NCBI GenBank assembly: GCA_034433795.1
Contig: DAOUAE010000076.1
Coordinates: 1-47,461, forward strand
Direction of reading: 5' to 3'
DNA from: DAOUAE01 sp034433795
GTDB taxonomy: Bacteria > Chloroflexota > UBA6077 > FW602-bin22 > DAOUAE01
DNA: 47,461 bases
Positions 5,978 through 16,115 of the stretch are shown in pieces. The notes beneath the pieces were generated by a model. That model made no database searches and was not told the origin of the DNA. It worked only from the letters and a program-made list of their open reading frames with translations. A program made the position numbers and the translations under genes. How positions within the stretch are numbered: position 1 is the first letter of the stretch; the number at the start of each line of letters is the position of its first letter.

Positions 5978-7648
5978 TCAGTGGTGGCCCCGCCGCAGCG
6001 TGGTCAGAACCAGCCAGAAGGCCAGACCGGTGATGGCCGCGAAGGCCGCCCCCAGGAACCAGCTCACCAGCCCGTGCAGCCCGACCGTCTGGTAGACCTG
6101 GAGCAGCAGGACCAGCCCCAGCGCCAGGGCGGCCACCAGCACCGTCAGGATCAGACGGTTGACCAGCCGGTTCAGGGTGTCGAGCATGTGCTCGGTCTCC
6201 TGGAGGCGCATGTTCAGGGCGATGTTGCCGCGCTCGGCCTGGTTCAGCAGACGGTCCAGCCGGCGCGGCAGGGTGGTGACCATGAGACTGAGGTCGAGGA
6301 GCGCCGGCCGCAGGTGCTGTCGCCAGCGGCGGGGCAGAAAGACGCGCCAGACCAGGTGATGGACCCGGGGGGCCAGAAGGGCGGCCAGGTTGATCTGCGG
6401 ATCGAGGTGCCGGGCCAGCCCCTCGTGCATCGCCAGCGTCTTGCTCATCAGGGTGAGGCTGGCCGGGACCACCAGCCGGTGGCGCCGGGCCAGGGTCCAG
6501 AACTCGTCCATCACCCGTCGGGCGTCGATCTGGCGCAGCGGCAGCCCCCAGTAGAGCGCCAGGAGGTGGGCCAGGTCGCGCCGCAGCCGTTCGTACTGCT
6601 CCGTCGTGCCGACGATCCCCAGCGCGATCAGCCGGTCGATGGCCCGGTCGACGTCCTGGTCCACCACCGCCATGAGCAGCAGGAGCAGGTTCTCCCGCGT
6701 CGTCTCATCCAGCCAGCCGACCATCCCATAGTCAAGCAGGTTGATAATCGGTCCGGGCTGGACCAGGAAGTTGCCGGGGTGGGGGTCGGCGTGGAAGAAC
6801 CCGTCCTCGAAGATCATCTTCAAGACGATCCGGAGCCCCTCGCGGGCCACCCGGCGGCGGTCGATGCCGGCCGCCTCCAGGGCGGCCAGGTCGCTGATCT
6901 TGATGCCGTAGAGGCGCTCCATGGTTAGGACGCGCCGGGTGGTGTAGCGCCAGTAGATCCGGGGAACGCGGAGGACGGGGTCGCCGGCGAAGTTGCGGGC
7001 GATGCGCTCGGCGTTCCGCCCCTCGCGGATGTAGTCCAGTTCGGCGCGCAGGGTCTGGGCGAACTCCTCGACCATCCCCACCAGGTCGTAGACCTGGCCC
7101 CACGGGGTGCGGGCCTGGGCCAGGCGGGCCAGGTCGCGCAGGATGGTCAGATCGGCCTCGATGAGCTCCTCGATGCCCGGTCGCTGGACCTTGACCACCA
7201 CCTCTTCGCCGGTCCGCAGGCGGGCGGCGTGGACCTGGCCGATCGAGGCCGAGCCCAGCGGCTCCCAGTCGAAGCGGGCGAAGAGGGCGGTGGGCGGCTG
7301 GCCCAGTTCCTGGGCGATCTGCTTCTCGATGACCGCGGGGGGAGCTGGGGGCACGGCGTCCTGGAGTTTGGCGAGTTCGGCGATGTACTCCGGCGGCAGG
7401 AGATCGACGCGGGTCGAAAGGATCTGGCCGAGTTTGATGAACGTGGTCCCCAGCTCCTCCAGGGCCAGGCGCAGGTGCTCGGCCGGGGTGTAGGGCAGCG
7501 GCCGCCGGGGATGTCCCAGCAGCCCCCAGTGGAACGGGACGAGATGGCCCAGACCCAGCTGGGCGACCAGATAGCCGAAGCCGTGGCGCACCAGGACCTG
7601 GACCACCTCGCGGTAGCGGCGGAGCGGGGTGTGACGCAGAAGGTCCAT
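5978..7648 (-). CDS. AarF/ABC1/UbiB-family atypical kinase
   Basis: This is a 556-residue member of the ABC1/UbiB family of protein-kinase-like proteins, involved in isoprenoid quinone or lipid metabolism in characterised members. Diagnostic motifs are KLGQ at 72-75, the Ala-rich nucleotide loop SASIGQVH at 133-140, VVKVQRPG with Lys153, HADPHPGN at 286-293 and DYG at 306-308 (DFG equivalent). Two C-terminal hydrophobic helices (about 500-556) suggest membrane anchoring. I prefer the ATG at 7648: the upstream ATG at 7672 falls inside a TACAAT -10 sequence, so it would not be in the transcript. Its substrate is unknown here. Confidence 0.92.
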   Translation of the reverse strand: MDLLRHTPLRRYREVVQVLVRHGFGYLVAQLGLGHLVPFHWGLLGHPRRPLPYTPAEHLRLALEELGTTFIKLGQILSTRVDLLPPEYIAELAKLQDAVPPAPPAVIEKQIAQELGQPPTALFARFDWEPLGSASIGQVHAARLRTGEEVVVKVQRPGIEELIEADLTILRDLARLAQARTPWGQVYDLVGMVEEFAQTLRAELDYIREGRNAERIARNFAGDPVLRVPRIYWRYTTRRVLTMERLYGIKISDLAALEAAGIDRRRVAREGLRIVLKMIFEDGFFHADPHPGNFLVQPGPIINLLDYGMVGWLDETTRENLLLLLMAVVDQDVDRAIDRLIALGIVGTTEQYERLRRDLAHLLALYWGLPLRQIDARRVMDEFWTLARRHRLVVPASLTLMSKTLAMHEGLARHLDPQINLAALLAPRVHHLVWRVFLPRRWRQHLRPALLDLSLMVTTLPRRLDRLLNQAERGNIALNMRLQETEHMLDTLNRLVNRLILTVLVAALALGLVLLLQVYQTVGLHGLVSWFLGAAFAAITGLAFWLVLTTLRRGHH

Positions 7649-7670
7649 CGGATCGCCGGCCCTCGCCTCC

Positions 7671-7676
7671 ATTGTA
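7671..7676 (-). promoter_or_regulatory. -10 element for the aarF-like gene
   Basis: TACAAT on the minus strand lies 22 bases before the ATG at 7648. It overlaps the alternative upstream ATG at 7672, which decides the start choice. Confidence 0.45.
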
Positions 7677-7702
7677 GGGCGGTCCGCCGGCCCCCCGCAA
7701 GG

Positions 7703-7720
7703 TGAGGCCGCGCGGCCTCA
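7703..7720. terminator. Perfect 18-base palindrome at the end of the ornithine-cyclodeaminase-like gene
   Basis: TGAGGCCGC followed by its exact complement GCGGCCTCA overlaps the TGA stop of the gene on the minus strand. It can fold into a G+C-rich hairpin but lacks a T tract. It separates the glmS operon from the aarF promoter, so a terminator role is plausible. Confidence 0.4.
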
Positions 7721-8677
7721 GCCCAGGAAGGCGATCTCCTCGCCGCGCCCCTGTTCCCGGGCCAGCTGGTAGACCCGCATGGCCACCGCCACGTCCTCCA
7801 GGGCGATCCCCTGCGACTCGAAGAGGGTGATCTCGGTCCGGCTGAGACGACCGGGGACGATGTTGGCCACGATCGCCCCCAGCGGGCAGACCCGCTCCCA
7901 GCCGATGAGGCCGCGCTCGACGGCGTAGAGGAGATCGCCCGACTCGAGCTGGGCCTGCTCGAGATCGTCCACCGCGATCCGGTCGGCCCGGGCCACCGCC
8001 TGCTCGTCGAGCTCGCGGCGGATGGCCGCGTTCGCGCCGATGGCGTTGACGTGCACCCCCGGCGTCAGCCACTCGCCCAGGAGCACCGGCTGGCTGGCGG
8101 TGGTGGCGGTGACGATGACATCGGCCCCCTCGACCGCCTGACGCGCGCTCTCCACCGGGACCACCGCGATCCCCAGCCGGTCGCTCAGCGTCCGGGCGAA
8201 GCGCGCGCGGTGTTCAGGGGTGCGGCTGTAGACCTGGACCCGGTGAATGGGGCGCACGGCGCAGATCGCTTCGACCTGGGTCTCGGCCTGGCGGCCGGCG
8301 CCCAGCAGCCCCAGCACCCGGGCGTCGAGGCGGGCCATAAAGCGGGTGGCCACCCCGCTGGCCGCGCCGGTCCGCAGCTGCCCCAGCCGGTTGGCCTCGA
8401 TGACCGCCAGCAGCCGGCCGTCCTGACTGTCGAAGAGGAGGACCACAAAGCGGGCCCCGCCCCGGAAGGTGGTGTAGGCCTTGAGGCCGATCCCGCCCAG
8501 GGCCGGCACCGCCCCGGCCATGACATGCAGGACGCCCTGGGGCAGGCGCACCCGCCGGCGGGGCTGGTTGGGGGCGCGCCCCTGCCCCTGCTCGCGGAAG
8601 GCTTTCTCGACCGCTTGAAGCGCCTCGCGCATGGTCAGAAGGTCGGCGACATCCTGCTCACGGAGGAAGAGGGCCAT
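7718..8677 (-). CDS. Ornithine cyclodeaminase / mu-crystallin family protein
   Basis: This 319-residue NAD(P)-dependent enzyme belongs to a family that includes ornithine cyclodeaminase, alanine dehydrogenase and ketimine reductase. Visible features are the substrate-side Lys66 in GIGLKAYTTF, RTGAASGVATR, the Rossmann motif LLGAGRQAETQ (124-134) and the acidic segment VDDLEQ. The ATG at 8677 follows GGAGCGG. It is the last gene of glmS-DUF711-this gene, 28 bases after DUF711. The exact substrate cannot be told from sequence: ornithine, alanine or a cyclic imine are all possible. Confidence 0.88.
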   Translation of the reverse strand: MALFLREQDVADLLTMREALQAVEKAFREQGQGRAPNQPRRRVRLPQGVLHVMAGAVPALGGIGLKAYTTFRGGARFVVLLFDSQDGRLLAVIEANRLGQLRTGAASGVATRFMARLDARVLGLLGAGRQAETQVEAICAVRPIHRVQVYSRTPEHRARFARTLSDRLGIAVVPVESARQAVEGADVIVTATTASQPVLLGEWLTPGVHVNAIGANAAIRRELDEQAVARADRIAVDDLEQAQLESGDLLYAVERGLIGWERVCPLGAIVANIVPGRLSRTEITLFESQGIALEDVAVAMRVYQLAREQGRGEEIAFLG

Positions 8678-8705
8678 CGGTTCCGCTCCTTATGGGCAGC
8701 CGTCG

Positions 8706-9923
8706 TCAGGAAAGGGCCAGGAACGTCTCGTCGGGCGCGAGGCGAGGAAGCCCCCGGCCCGGCACCGGCATGATACGGGAGTTGGCGAAATAGGGGAAGG
8801 TGAAGGCGGTCCGGTCGCCGGCCGCCCGCCCCGGCACCGGCATCAGCCGGGCGGTGAGCGGCTTGCCCAGGGTCAGCGCCAGCAGACAGACGTCGAGCAG
8901 AATGGCCACGATCTGGTCGGCGGTGATATCGCCCGGCAGCGGCACCGTGTCCAGTCCGGTGCCGCAGACCGCCGAGGCGGCCAGCAGGGTGTCGAGGGCG
9001 ACATCCCCCGCGGCCACCCGCTGGGCCAGGAGACCGTCCTCCAGGACCGGCAGCATCAGGCCGGAGAAGCCGGTCCGCGGCAACCCGACCCCGCGCAGGA
9101 CGTGCGTGAACCAGGCGGCCAGGGCCAGGGTGCCGCTTCCCCCGAAGGTGCCCCCGCTCAGCGCCTCGAAGGCCTCGACGATGCTGACCCCGGGCTCCGG
9201 AAAGGGGGCCAGCGAGAGGTCGAAGCCGACAAACCGCACCGGAAAGCGCCGGGTGAGGTCTTCGACCACGGCCAGCAGCCGCTGGCCGTGATCCAGAAGC
9301 GCATGCTGGAGCCGCTGGGCGGCCTCCGCCAGCCGGCGGGCCTGACGGAAGGCCGCCACCGCCAGGTCGGCCGCCTCCAGCGCCAGGGCCAGGGCCGGCG
9401 GCCCCCCGTCGTGGTAGCCGGCGGGAAAGAAGGGGGTGAGCGGCGGGCAGTGGGCCAGGACGGCGAAGCGGAGGTTGCCCAGCCCCTCGGGCGTGCGCTG
9501 GGCCAGGGTGAGGATGATCCGGGCGGCCTGGCGCAGAGCGGCCAGGTGCACGCCGCCGGGCCCGGCCGCCAGGACGCTGGCGAAGAGCCGCTCGTCGGCG
9601 AGCAGCACCTCGGCCAGCCGGTCCAGCAGGACCAGCGGGTCCTCGGGGCGGGTGGCGACGACCGGTCCCAGCGAGCAGAAGTCAAAGCCCACCCGGGCGG
9701 CCGCCCGGGCGAGGTCGGCTGCGTAGACTGGCAGGCGCTCGGGAGGCTGACCAGCCAGCACGGTCGAGAGCGGCGGCGCCATCAGCCGGCGCGTCTGGAC
9801 CGGGTAGCCGGCCGCGCTCAGGGCGGCGGTGGCCACGGCGGCCACCTCGCCCGCCTGCTGGACCACGTCCGCCTCGACGGCCAGGTCCACCGGGATGCCC
9901 AGGGTGACGGCCCGCACCTTCAC
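8706..9923 (-). CDS. DUF711 family protein
   Basis: This 405-residue protein matches the DUF711 (PFL-like, COG2848-type) family. Features are MKVRAVTLGIP at the N-terminus, the segment VGFDFCSLGPV, repeated Gly-rich loops (LSGGTFGGSGTLA) and VCGTGLDTVPLPGDIT near the C-terminus. It is likely cytosolic with no membrane segments. The GTG start lies only four bases after the glmS stop, so translation is probably coupled to glmS. The biochemical role of the family is unknown to me. Its position between glmS and an ornithine-cyclodeaminase-like enzyme hints at amino acid or amino sugar nitrogen metabolism (inference). Confidence 0.82.
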   Translation of the reverse strand: MKVRAVTLGIPVDLAVEADVVQQAGEVAAVATAALSAAGYPVQTRRLMAPPLSTVLAGQPPERLPVYAADLARAAARVGFDFCSLGPVVATRPEDPLVLLDRLAEVLLADERLFASVLAAGPGGVHLAALRQAARIILTLAQRTPEGLGNLRFAVLAHCPPLTPFFPAGYHDGGPPALALALEAADLAVAAFRQARRLAEAAQRLQHALLDHGQRLLAVVEDLTRRFPVRFVGFDLSLAPFPEPGVSIVEAFEALSGGTFGGSGTLALAAWFTHVLRGVGLPRTGFSGLMLPVLEDGLLAQRVAAGDVALDTLLAASAVCGTGLDTVPLPGDITADQIVAILLDVCLLALTLGKPLTARLMPVPGRAAGDRTAFTFPYFANSRIMPVPGRGLPRLAPDETFLALS

Positions 9924-9927
9924 CGGT

Positions 9928-11769
<1,842 letters not shown>

Positions 11770-11815
11770 CCGTGCCTCTGCCTCCGAACCGGTTCTCCCC
11801 CCTGGGTCTCCGGGG

Positions 11816-11821
11816 AGTATA
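11816..11821 (-). promoter_or_regulatory. -10 element for glmS
   Basis: TATACT on the minus strand, preceded by GCGC, lies about 47 bases before the glmS ATG. No clear -35 was seen. Confidence 0.45.
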
Positions 11822-11857
11822 GCGCAACTCCCAGGCCGGTGCTGTGAGACGGTTCGC

Positions 11858-12508
11858 TCAGCGGACCAGGTGGGCCGAGTCGCCGACGAGCGCCGGCGCG
11901 TAGACACCCCGGCGCTCGGGCGGAAGCAGGGCGGCGAGGCGCAGCATGATGAAATCTGTGGCCTCGGCCCAGCGGTCACGCCGGAGCAGCTCGGCCGGCA
12001 GGGTGAACGGCCGGCCGATGCTGATGCGGACCAGCGGCCGGCGCCAGAGGGCCGGGAACTGGAACCGGTCGGTCCCCTCGATGGCCACCGGGACGATCGG
12101 CGCCCCGGAGCGAGCGGCCAGGTAGACCACGCCGGGCTGTCCCCGCTGCAGGGCGCCGGTCCGGCTCCGGGTTCCCTCGGGGAAGATCCCGATGACGCCG
12201 CCGTTCCGCAGGACCACCAGGGCCCGCCGCAGCGCCTGGCGGTCGGGCTCGCCCCGGCGGAGCGGGAGCGCCTTGTAGTGGCTCACGATCCAGTTGAGGA
12301 CCGGGGTGTGGAAGAGTTCGCGTTTGGCCAGAAAGATGATGACCCGCGGGAGAACCGCCCCCAGAACTGGCGGGTCGAAAAGATGGATGTGATTAGCCAC
12401 GAGGATCGCCGGGCCGTGGAGCGGAAAGTTCTCCAGCCCCCGGATCTCCAGCCGCGCCAGCAGGCGCAGCAGGAGGGCCACCGAAACACAGGCGAACCAG
12501 TACCACAC
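11858..12508 (-). CDS. plsC: 1-acyl-sn-glycerol-3-phosphate acyltransferase (PlsC family)
   Basis: This membrane-associated enzyme acylates lysophosphatidic acid in phospholipid synthesis. The 216-residue protein has an N-terminal hydrophobic segment (about 3-18), the catalytic NHxxxxD motif (N39, H40, D45), FPEGTRSR at 109-116 and VPVAIEGTD: motifs I, III and IV of the family. The GTG start at 12508 is one base after the cmk stop (TAGCGTG), so cmk and plsC are cotranscribed, a common bacterial pairing. A sugar- or amino-acid-linked lipid acceptor is possible because the family is broad. Confidence 0.92.
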   Translation of the reverse strand: MWYWFACVSVALLLRLLARLEIRGLENFPLHGPAILVANHIHLFDPPVLGAVLPRVIIFLAKRELFHTPVLNWIVSHYKALPLRRGEPDRQALRRALVVLRNGGVIGIFPEGTRSRTGALQRGQPGVVYLAARSGAPIVPVAIEGTDRFQFPALWRRPLVRISIGRPFTLPAELLRRDRWAEATDFIMLRLAALLPPERRGVYAPALVGDSAHLVR

Positions 12509-12509
12509 G

Positions 12510-13205
12510 CTAACAGCCCATCCGGTGCCAGCCGCCCGCGCTCGCGACCAGGGCGAGCACCAGGCGGCAGGTCGCTTCTTCGCTCAGATGGTCGGTCCAG
12601 ACCACCAGCGCGTCGGGGGCCGGCCGCAGCGGCGCCACCGCCCGCTCTGTCTCCAGCCGGTCGCGCCGCTGGAGATCGGTCCGCACCGCCTCGTCATCGA
12701 CCGCGATCCCCCGGGCCCGCCACTGAGCGGCGCGCCGTCGGGCGCGGGTCGCCAGCGTGGCCGTGAGAAAGATCTTCAGGTCGGCCTCCGGCAGGATGAC
12801 CGTCCCGATGTCCCGCCCGACGACCACGCAGGGCCCCGACCGGGCCAGGGCCCGCTGGCGAGGCTGCAGGGCGGCCCGCACGCCGGGCAGGGCGGCCACC
12901 ACCGCGACCACCGCCTCGACCTCGGGGCGGAAGAGCGCGGCGCCGACCTCCTCCCCATGGAGGAAGAGACGAAACGGAAGCTCCCCCGCGCCGGGCTCCA
13001 GTCGCAGCGACGCCGTCGCCAGCAACCGGACGATGGCCGGCTCGTCGTCCGGGGCGACCCCGGCGGTCTGGGCCAGCCAGGCCGTGGCCCGGTAGAGAAC
13101 GCCAGTGTCGAGATACCGGTAGCCGAGCCGGCGGGCCAGCCAGGCGCCGACCGTGCTCTTGCCGGCGGCCGCCGGCCCATCGATCGCGATCGTCTGCGGC
13201 AGCAA
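12510..13205 (-). CDS. cmk: Cytidylate kinase
   Basis: Cmk phosphorylates CMP/dCMP. The P-loop GPAAAGKS (residues 10-17) follows TIAIDG, then YRYLDTGVLYRA, VVVGRDIGTVILPEADLKIFLTA and RRDRLETERAVAPL, giving a normal length of 231 residues. The start is unusual. In this frame no ATG or GTG lies near the domain start, and the best candidate is TTG at 13205 (LLPQTIAIDG). There is no Shine-Dalgarno and an extended -10 sits only about 10 bases upstream, so translation may be near-leaderless. The open frame continues to 13451 without a credible start. Followed by plsC. Confidence 0.93.
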   Translation of the reverse strand: MLPQTIAIDGPAAAGKSTVGAWLARRLGYRYLDTGVLYRATAWLAQTAGVAPDDEPAIVRLLATASLRLEPGAGELPFRLFLHGEEVGAALFRPEVEAVVAVVAALPGVRAALQPRQRALARSGPCVVVGRDIGTVILPEADLKIFLTATLATRARRRAAQWRARGIAVDDEAVRTDLQRRDRLETERAVAPLRPAPDALVVWTDHLSEEATCRLVLALVASAGGWHRMGC

Positions 13206-13215
13206 GCACAGCCCT

Positions 13216-13224
13216 ATTCTAGCA
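13216..13224 (-). promoter_or_regulatory. Extended -10 promoter for cmk-plsC
   Basis: The minus strand reads TGCTAGAAT. The hexamer ends 10 bases before the proposed TTG start, leaving almost no leader. Confidence 0.5.
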
Positions 13225-13227
13225 CGG

Positions 13228-13258
13228 GCCGGCCGCCCCGGCCAGAGGGGCGGCCGGC
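13228..13258. terminator. 12-base-stem hairpin between dinB-like gene and cmk
   Basis: A perfect 12-base stem (GCCGGCCGCCCC with its complement) and 7-base loop lies 25 bases beyond the stop of the DinB-like gene. There is no T tract, but the stem is very stable. It sits immediately upstream of the cmk promoter, where a terminator for the preceding gene would be expected. Confidence 0.65.
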
Positions 13259-13282
13259 GTCTTCTGAGACAGCGTCTGACGT

Positions 13283-13768
13283 CTAAAGCGCCAGTCCCGG
13301 CAGGCCGTGCATCCCCAGGGTCAGCGAGATCTCCCCGCCGTGGTGCAGGTCGTGCTCGAGCAGATGCCAGATGATCCACTGCCGGGTGAGGGTGTAGGTC
13401 TCTCCCCGCCAGGTTCGCTCGAACGGGGCGGCCAGCGTCGCCGCGTCCCACCGGCGGAGGCAGCTCGCGATCAGCTGCCAGGTGGTCTCCAGGCCGCCGA
13501 CCAGTTCGGCGGCGGTCCGCAGCGGAGCGCCGGGGGCCTCCCAGTCAGCGATGGCGGCGATCGCGTCGTCGCCCTCGCCGAGGGCGTGGAAGAACCAGCT
13601 GGCCCGCGCCCGGACCAGATGCCGGGCGTTCTCACCGACCGAGCGCAGGGTCGGGCCCGGCCGCAGGGCGAGCTGGTCGGCCGAGAGAGGCGCCAGCGCC
13701 CGGACGAGGTGCTGCTGGTAGGCCGCCCAGCCGTCGATCAGCGCCGGGAGAAACGGTGACGGTGCCAT
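13283..13768 (-). CDS. DinB-like four-helix metalloprotein
   Basis: This 161-residue protein has the DinB/YfiT-like pattern: a helix ending in His50 (ENARHLVRA) and a C-terminal helix with HLLEHDLHHGGEI, where H139 and H142/H143 would complete a His3 metal site. Family members include thiol transferases (bacillithiol, mycothiol) and many of unknown role. The ATG at 13768 follows GGAAAGGAGA at good spacing. It lies 45 bases after the thyX-like gene on the same strand and ends at a strong hairpin. The substrate is unknown. Confidence 0.82.
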   Translation of the reverse strand: MAPSPFLPALIDGWAAYQQHLVRALAPLSADQLALRPGPTLRSVGENARHLVRARASWFFHALGEGDDAIAAIADWEAPGAPLRTAAELVGGLETTWQLIASCLRRWDAATLAAPFERTWRGETYTLTRQWIIWHLLEHDLHHGGEISLTLGMHGLPGLAL

Positions 13769-13813
13769 GGTCTCGTCTCCTTTCCTTTGGGTCGGGGCCC
13801 GCCGGCTGGGCGT

Positions 13814-15442
13814 TCAGAGCCGCCGGCGCGCCACCAGCGTCTCGAAAGCGTAGTCCTGCCAGACCGGCACCCCGCAGAAGCGTTCGCCCTCCGGGCAGTA
13901 GGGGCGGGTTCCGGTCTCGGCCCGCAGGACGCAGGGCGGCCGGCTCAGGTACCGACCGATGGTCGGCAGCACCCGGCTGACCTGCGCGACCTCCTGGACG
14001 GCGGTGAGGAAGATCTCGCGCTGGGCGTCGTAGCAGAGCCGCTTGATCCATTTCCAGAAGTAGTTGAGGAGGGTGCCCGACTCGTAGAAGCGCACGGCGT
14101 GGGCGTTGGGCAGAAGGTAGGCGGCGTACTCCGGGCTGACCCCCATGGCCAGGAGGCGGTTCTTGGCGCTCCAGAGGGCGGCGACCGTCTCCTCGAAGAC
14201 CGCCCGGGCCGGCGGGTGCTGGGCGATGAGCCAGGGGACCACCACGTCCGGCTCCGGGCGCAGGTGGGCCCAGAGCAGCGGGGCCGAGATGGTCATCCCG
14301 CGGTGGCGCTGGTTCTGGGCGGCCTCGGCCCCCGAGATCTTCTTCTGGAAGACAAAGCGCAGGTGCCCCAGGGCCTGCATGAGTTTGGAGTGCATCCCGA
14401 GAAAGAGCGGGTGCCCCAGGTAGGGGTTGCGTCGCGGGTCCAGGACCAGGGCGATGGCCTCCGCGTCGCTCAGGGCCGCCCGGGGCTGGCCCAGCACGGC
14501 GCGGACGGCGTCGGCCAGCAGCCGCTCGCCGTCGGCCGGGTAGTCGACCAGGCGGGAGTTCAGCTCCCCCAGGTCGCGGTCGAACTCGACAAAGAAGCGC
14601 TCATCGGCACAGCCCTGAAGGGCCTGGCAGAACGCCCGCCAGGCCTGGTACTCCAGGGTCTCCTCCAGCGCCAGCACCCGCAGGTCCAGCGGGTGCCCGG
14701 GGGCTCCCAGGAAGTGGGGATCCACCGCCTGGACGGCGGCCACCATCCGGTCCACCAGGATCCGCACCTCGGTCGGGGCGTCGGGCTGGCTGGCCAGGAC
14801 GTGGTAGCGCAGGAGGGTGAGGCCGTTGATCGTGTGGTAGAGGTGGGCGCTGATGCCCAGGGGCAGGACGTAGCGGGCCACCTCCTGGGCCCGTCGCTGG
14901 AGGTCGCGGGCCACCTTCGCCTGCAGCGCCGGCCGGCTCGAGCGCACCCGGGCCGGGAAGACCGTGGCGTAGGCCTCCTGGACCACTGGCAGAAGGATCG
15001 CGGTGAGCCGCTGGTAGCCGGCCAGGGCCTGCTCCACCGCCGCCCGGTAGATCGTCTCGGCGGCCGGCGGGAGGGGGGGCACGACGACGTTGCGGGGGGT
15101 GACCTCGCGGTAGCGCTGGCTGACCTGCTCGGAGTTGTAGTAGGGGTGGGCGTGCAGGAAAGCCCAGATCGCCAGACGCGAGACCCCGTCGATGATGAAC
15201 ACGAAGGTGGCGTGCTGGAAGGTGGTGTGGTGGCCGGCGGCGAACAGGCTCTGGTAGAGGGCGGCCGCCCGCGCCCGCCGGGCCAGCCGCTCCGGGTCGT
15301 CGGTCGCCTCCCAGAGGCGCAGGACGTTCTCGACCGGGGCTGGCCGGGCGGCGTAGCAGCTCCAGGCCGAGGCGACCGTCAGGGCGAAGGGATGCTGGGC
15401 CGACTCGGTCCGGACCAGCGTCACCCGCGGGTCGAAGGTCAT
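13814..15442 (-). CDS. thyX: Two-domain ThyX-like (FAD-dependent thymidylate synthase family) protein
   Basis: ThyX converts dUMP to dTMP using FAD and methylenetetrahydrofolate. This protein has 542 residues, about twice the usual ThyX length. The N-terminal half carries GHHTTFQHATFVF..GVSRL and SEQVSQRY, but the usual RHRX7S flavin motif reads HAHPYYNSEQVS. The C-terminal half has RHRGMTIS (379-386) and the typical end LPNAHAVRFYESGTLLNYF with DAQREI, lacking the NxRS dUMP-site pattern. A terminal cysteine set (C504, C516, C523) is unusual. The ATG at 15442 overlaps the dcd stop by four bases and has GAGGAG five bases upstream. Family membership is clear; dTMP synthase activity is inferred, supported by coupling to dcd. 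Confidence 0.82.
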   Translation of the reverse strand: MTFDPRVTLVRTESAQHPFALTVASAWSCYAARPAPVENVLRLWEATDDPERLARRARAAALYQSLFAAGHHTTFQHATFVFIIDGVSRLAIWAFLHAHPYYNSEQVSQRYREVTPRNVVVPPLPPAAETIYRAAVEQALAGYQRLTAILLPVVQEAYATVFPARVRSSRPALQAKVARDLQRRAQEVARYVLPLGISAHLYHTINGLTLLRYHVLASQPDAPTEVRILVDRMVAAVQAVDPHFLGAPGHPLDLRVLALEETLEYQAWRAFCQALQGCADERFFVEFDRDLGELNSRLVDYPADGERLLADAVRAVLGQPRAALSDAEAIALVLDPRRNPYLGHPLFLGMHSKLMQALGHLRFVFQKKISGAEAAQNQRHRGMTISAPLLWAHLRPEPDVVVPWLIAQHPPARAVFEETVAALWSAKNRLLAMGVSPEYAAYLLPNAHAVRFYESGTLLNYFWKWIKRLCYDAQREIFLTAVQEVAQVSRVLPTIGRYLSRPPCVLRAETGTRPYCPEGERFCGVPVWQDYAFETLVARRRL

Positions 15443-16011
15443 CGCCACTCCTCAAGCAGGCGGCTCGGCCGGGGCTCGCGCTGCCCGGCGTACTTGTTGC
15501 CCGGCTTGCAGCGGTAGGGGGTGAGGGCCGGCGAGGAGAGCGGCTCGAAGGTGAAGGCGCAGATGCGCATCCCCGGGTAGAGGGCCACCGGCATCCGTCC
15601 CAGGTTGCCCAGTTCCATCGTCGGCGTCCCCACCCAGCCCGGCTCGAAGAGGGCGGCCGTCGAGTGGACGATGATCCCCAGCCGGGCCAGACTGCTCCGC
15701 CCCTCCAGCCGGGCCACCACGTCGTCGGCCAGTTCCAGGGTCTCCAGGGTCGAGGCCAGCACGAACTCGCCCGGCTGCATGATGAACGCCTCGCCGTCGG
15801 GGATGACGACCTTTTTCATGAGCTCGTCCATCGGCACCGGCTGGCGGGGGTCGATACAGGCGTAGCGGCTGTGCTCGAAGACCATAAAGGTGTGGCCCAG
15901 CCGGAAGTCGATGGAGCAGGAGCCCAGCTGGGTCGCCAGGTCCGGCGGGGGCGTGATCTTGATCTTCCCCTGTTGCAGATAGACCAGGATGTCGCGATCG
16001 GAGAGAACCAT
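15439..16011 (-). CDS. dcd: dCTP deaminase
   Basis: This enzyme deaminates dCTP to dUTP (some homologues go on to dUMP), feeding thymidylate synthesis. The 190-residue protein begins MVLSDRDILVYL and contains LGSCSIDFRLG, the signature GRSSLARLGIIVHSTAALFE with Ser107 and Arg110, and catalytic-type Glu133 in TPTMELGN. The ATG at 16011 has GGAGG six bases upstream; a longer start at 16062 is less likely. Its stop overlaps the thyX-like start as ATGA, so the two enzymes are translationally coupled in one dTMP-supply unit. Confidence 0.93.
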   Translation of the reverse strand: MVLSDRDILVYLQQGKIKITPPPDLATQLGSCSIDFRLGHTFMVFEHSRYACIDPRQPVPMDELMKKVVIPDGEAFIMQPGEFVLASTLETLELADDVVARLEGRSSLARLGIIVHSTAALFEPGWVGTPTMELGNLGRMPVALYPGMRICAFTFEPLSSPALTPYRCKPGNKYAGQREPRPSRLLEEWR

Positions 16012-16115
16012 GCCCGACCTCCACCTGGTAGCATCGGCGCCCACCGGGTAAAAGCGCGGCAAAAACCGGCCGCCCTGATCTTAGAGGACCGTGAAAATTT
16101 CTGCCACCACGGCCG

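Noticed and set aside
11770..11857. Possible glmS ribozyme or riboswitch
   Set aside because: The upstream region is too short and shows no conserved core that I can recognise.
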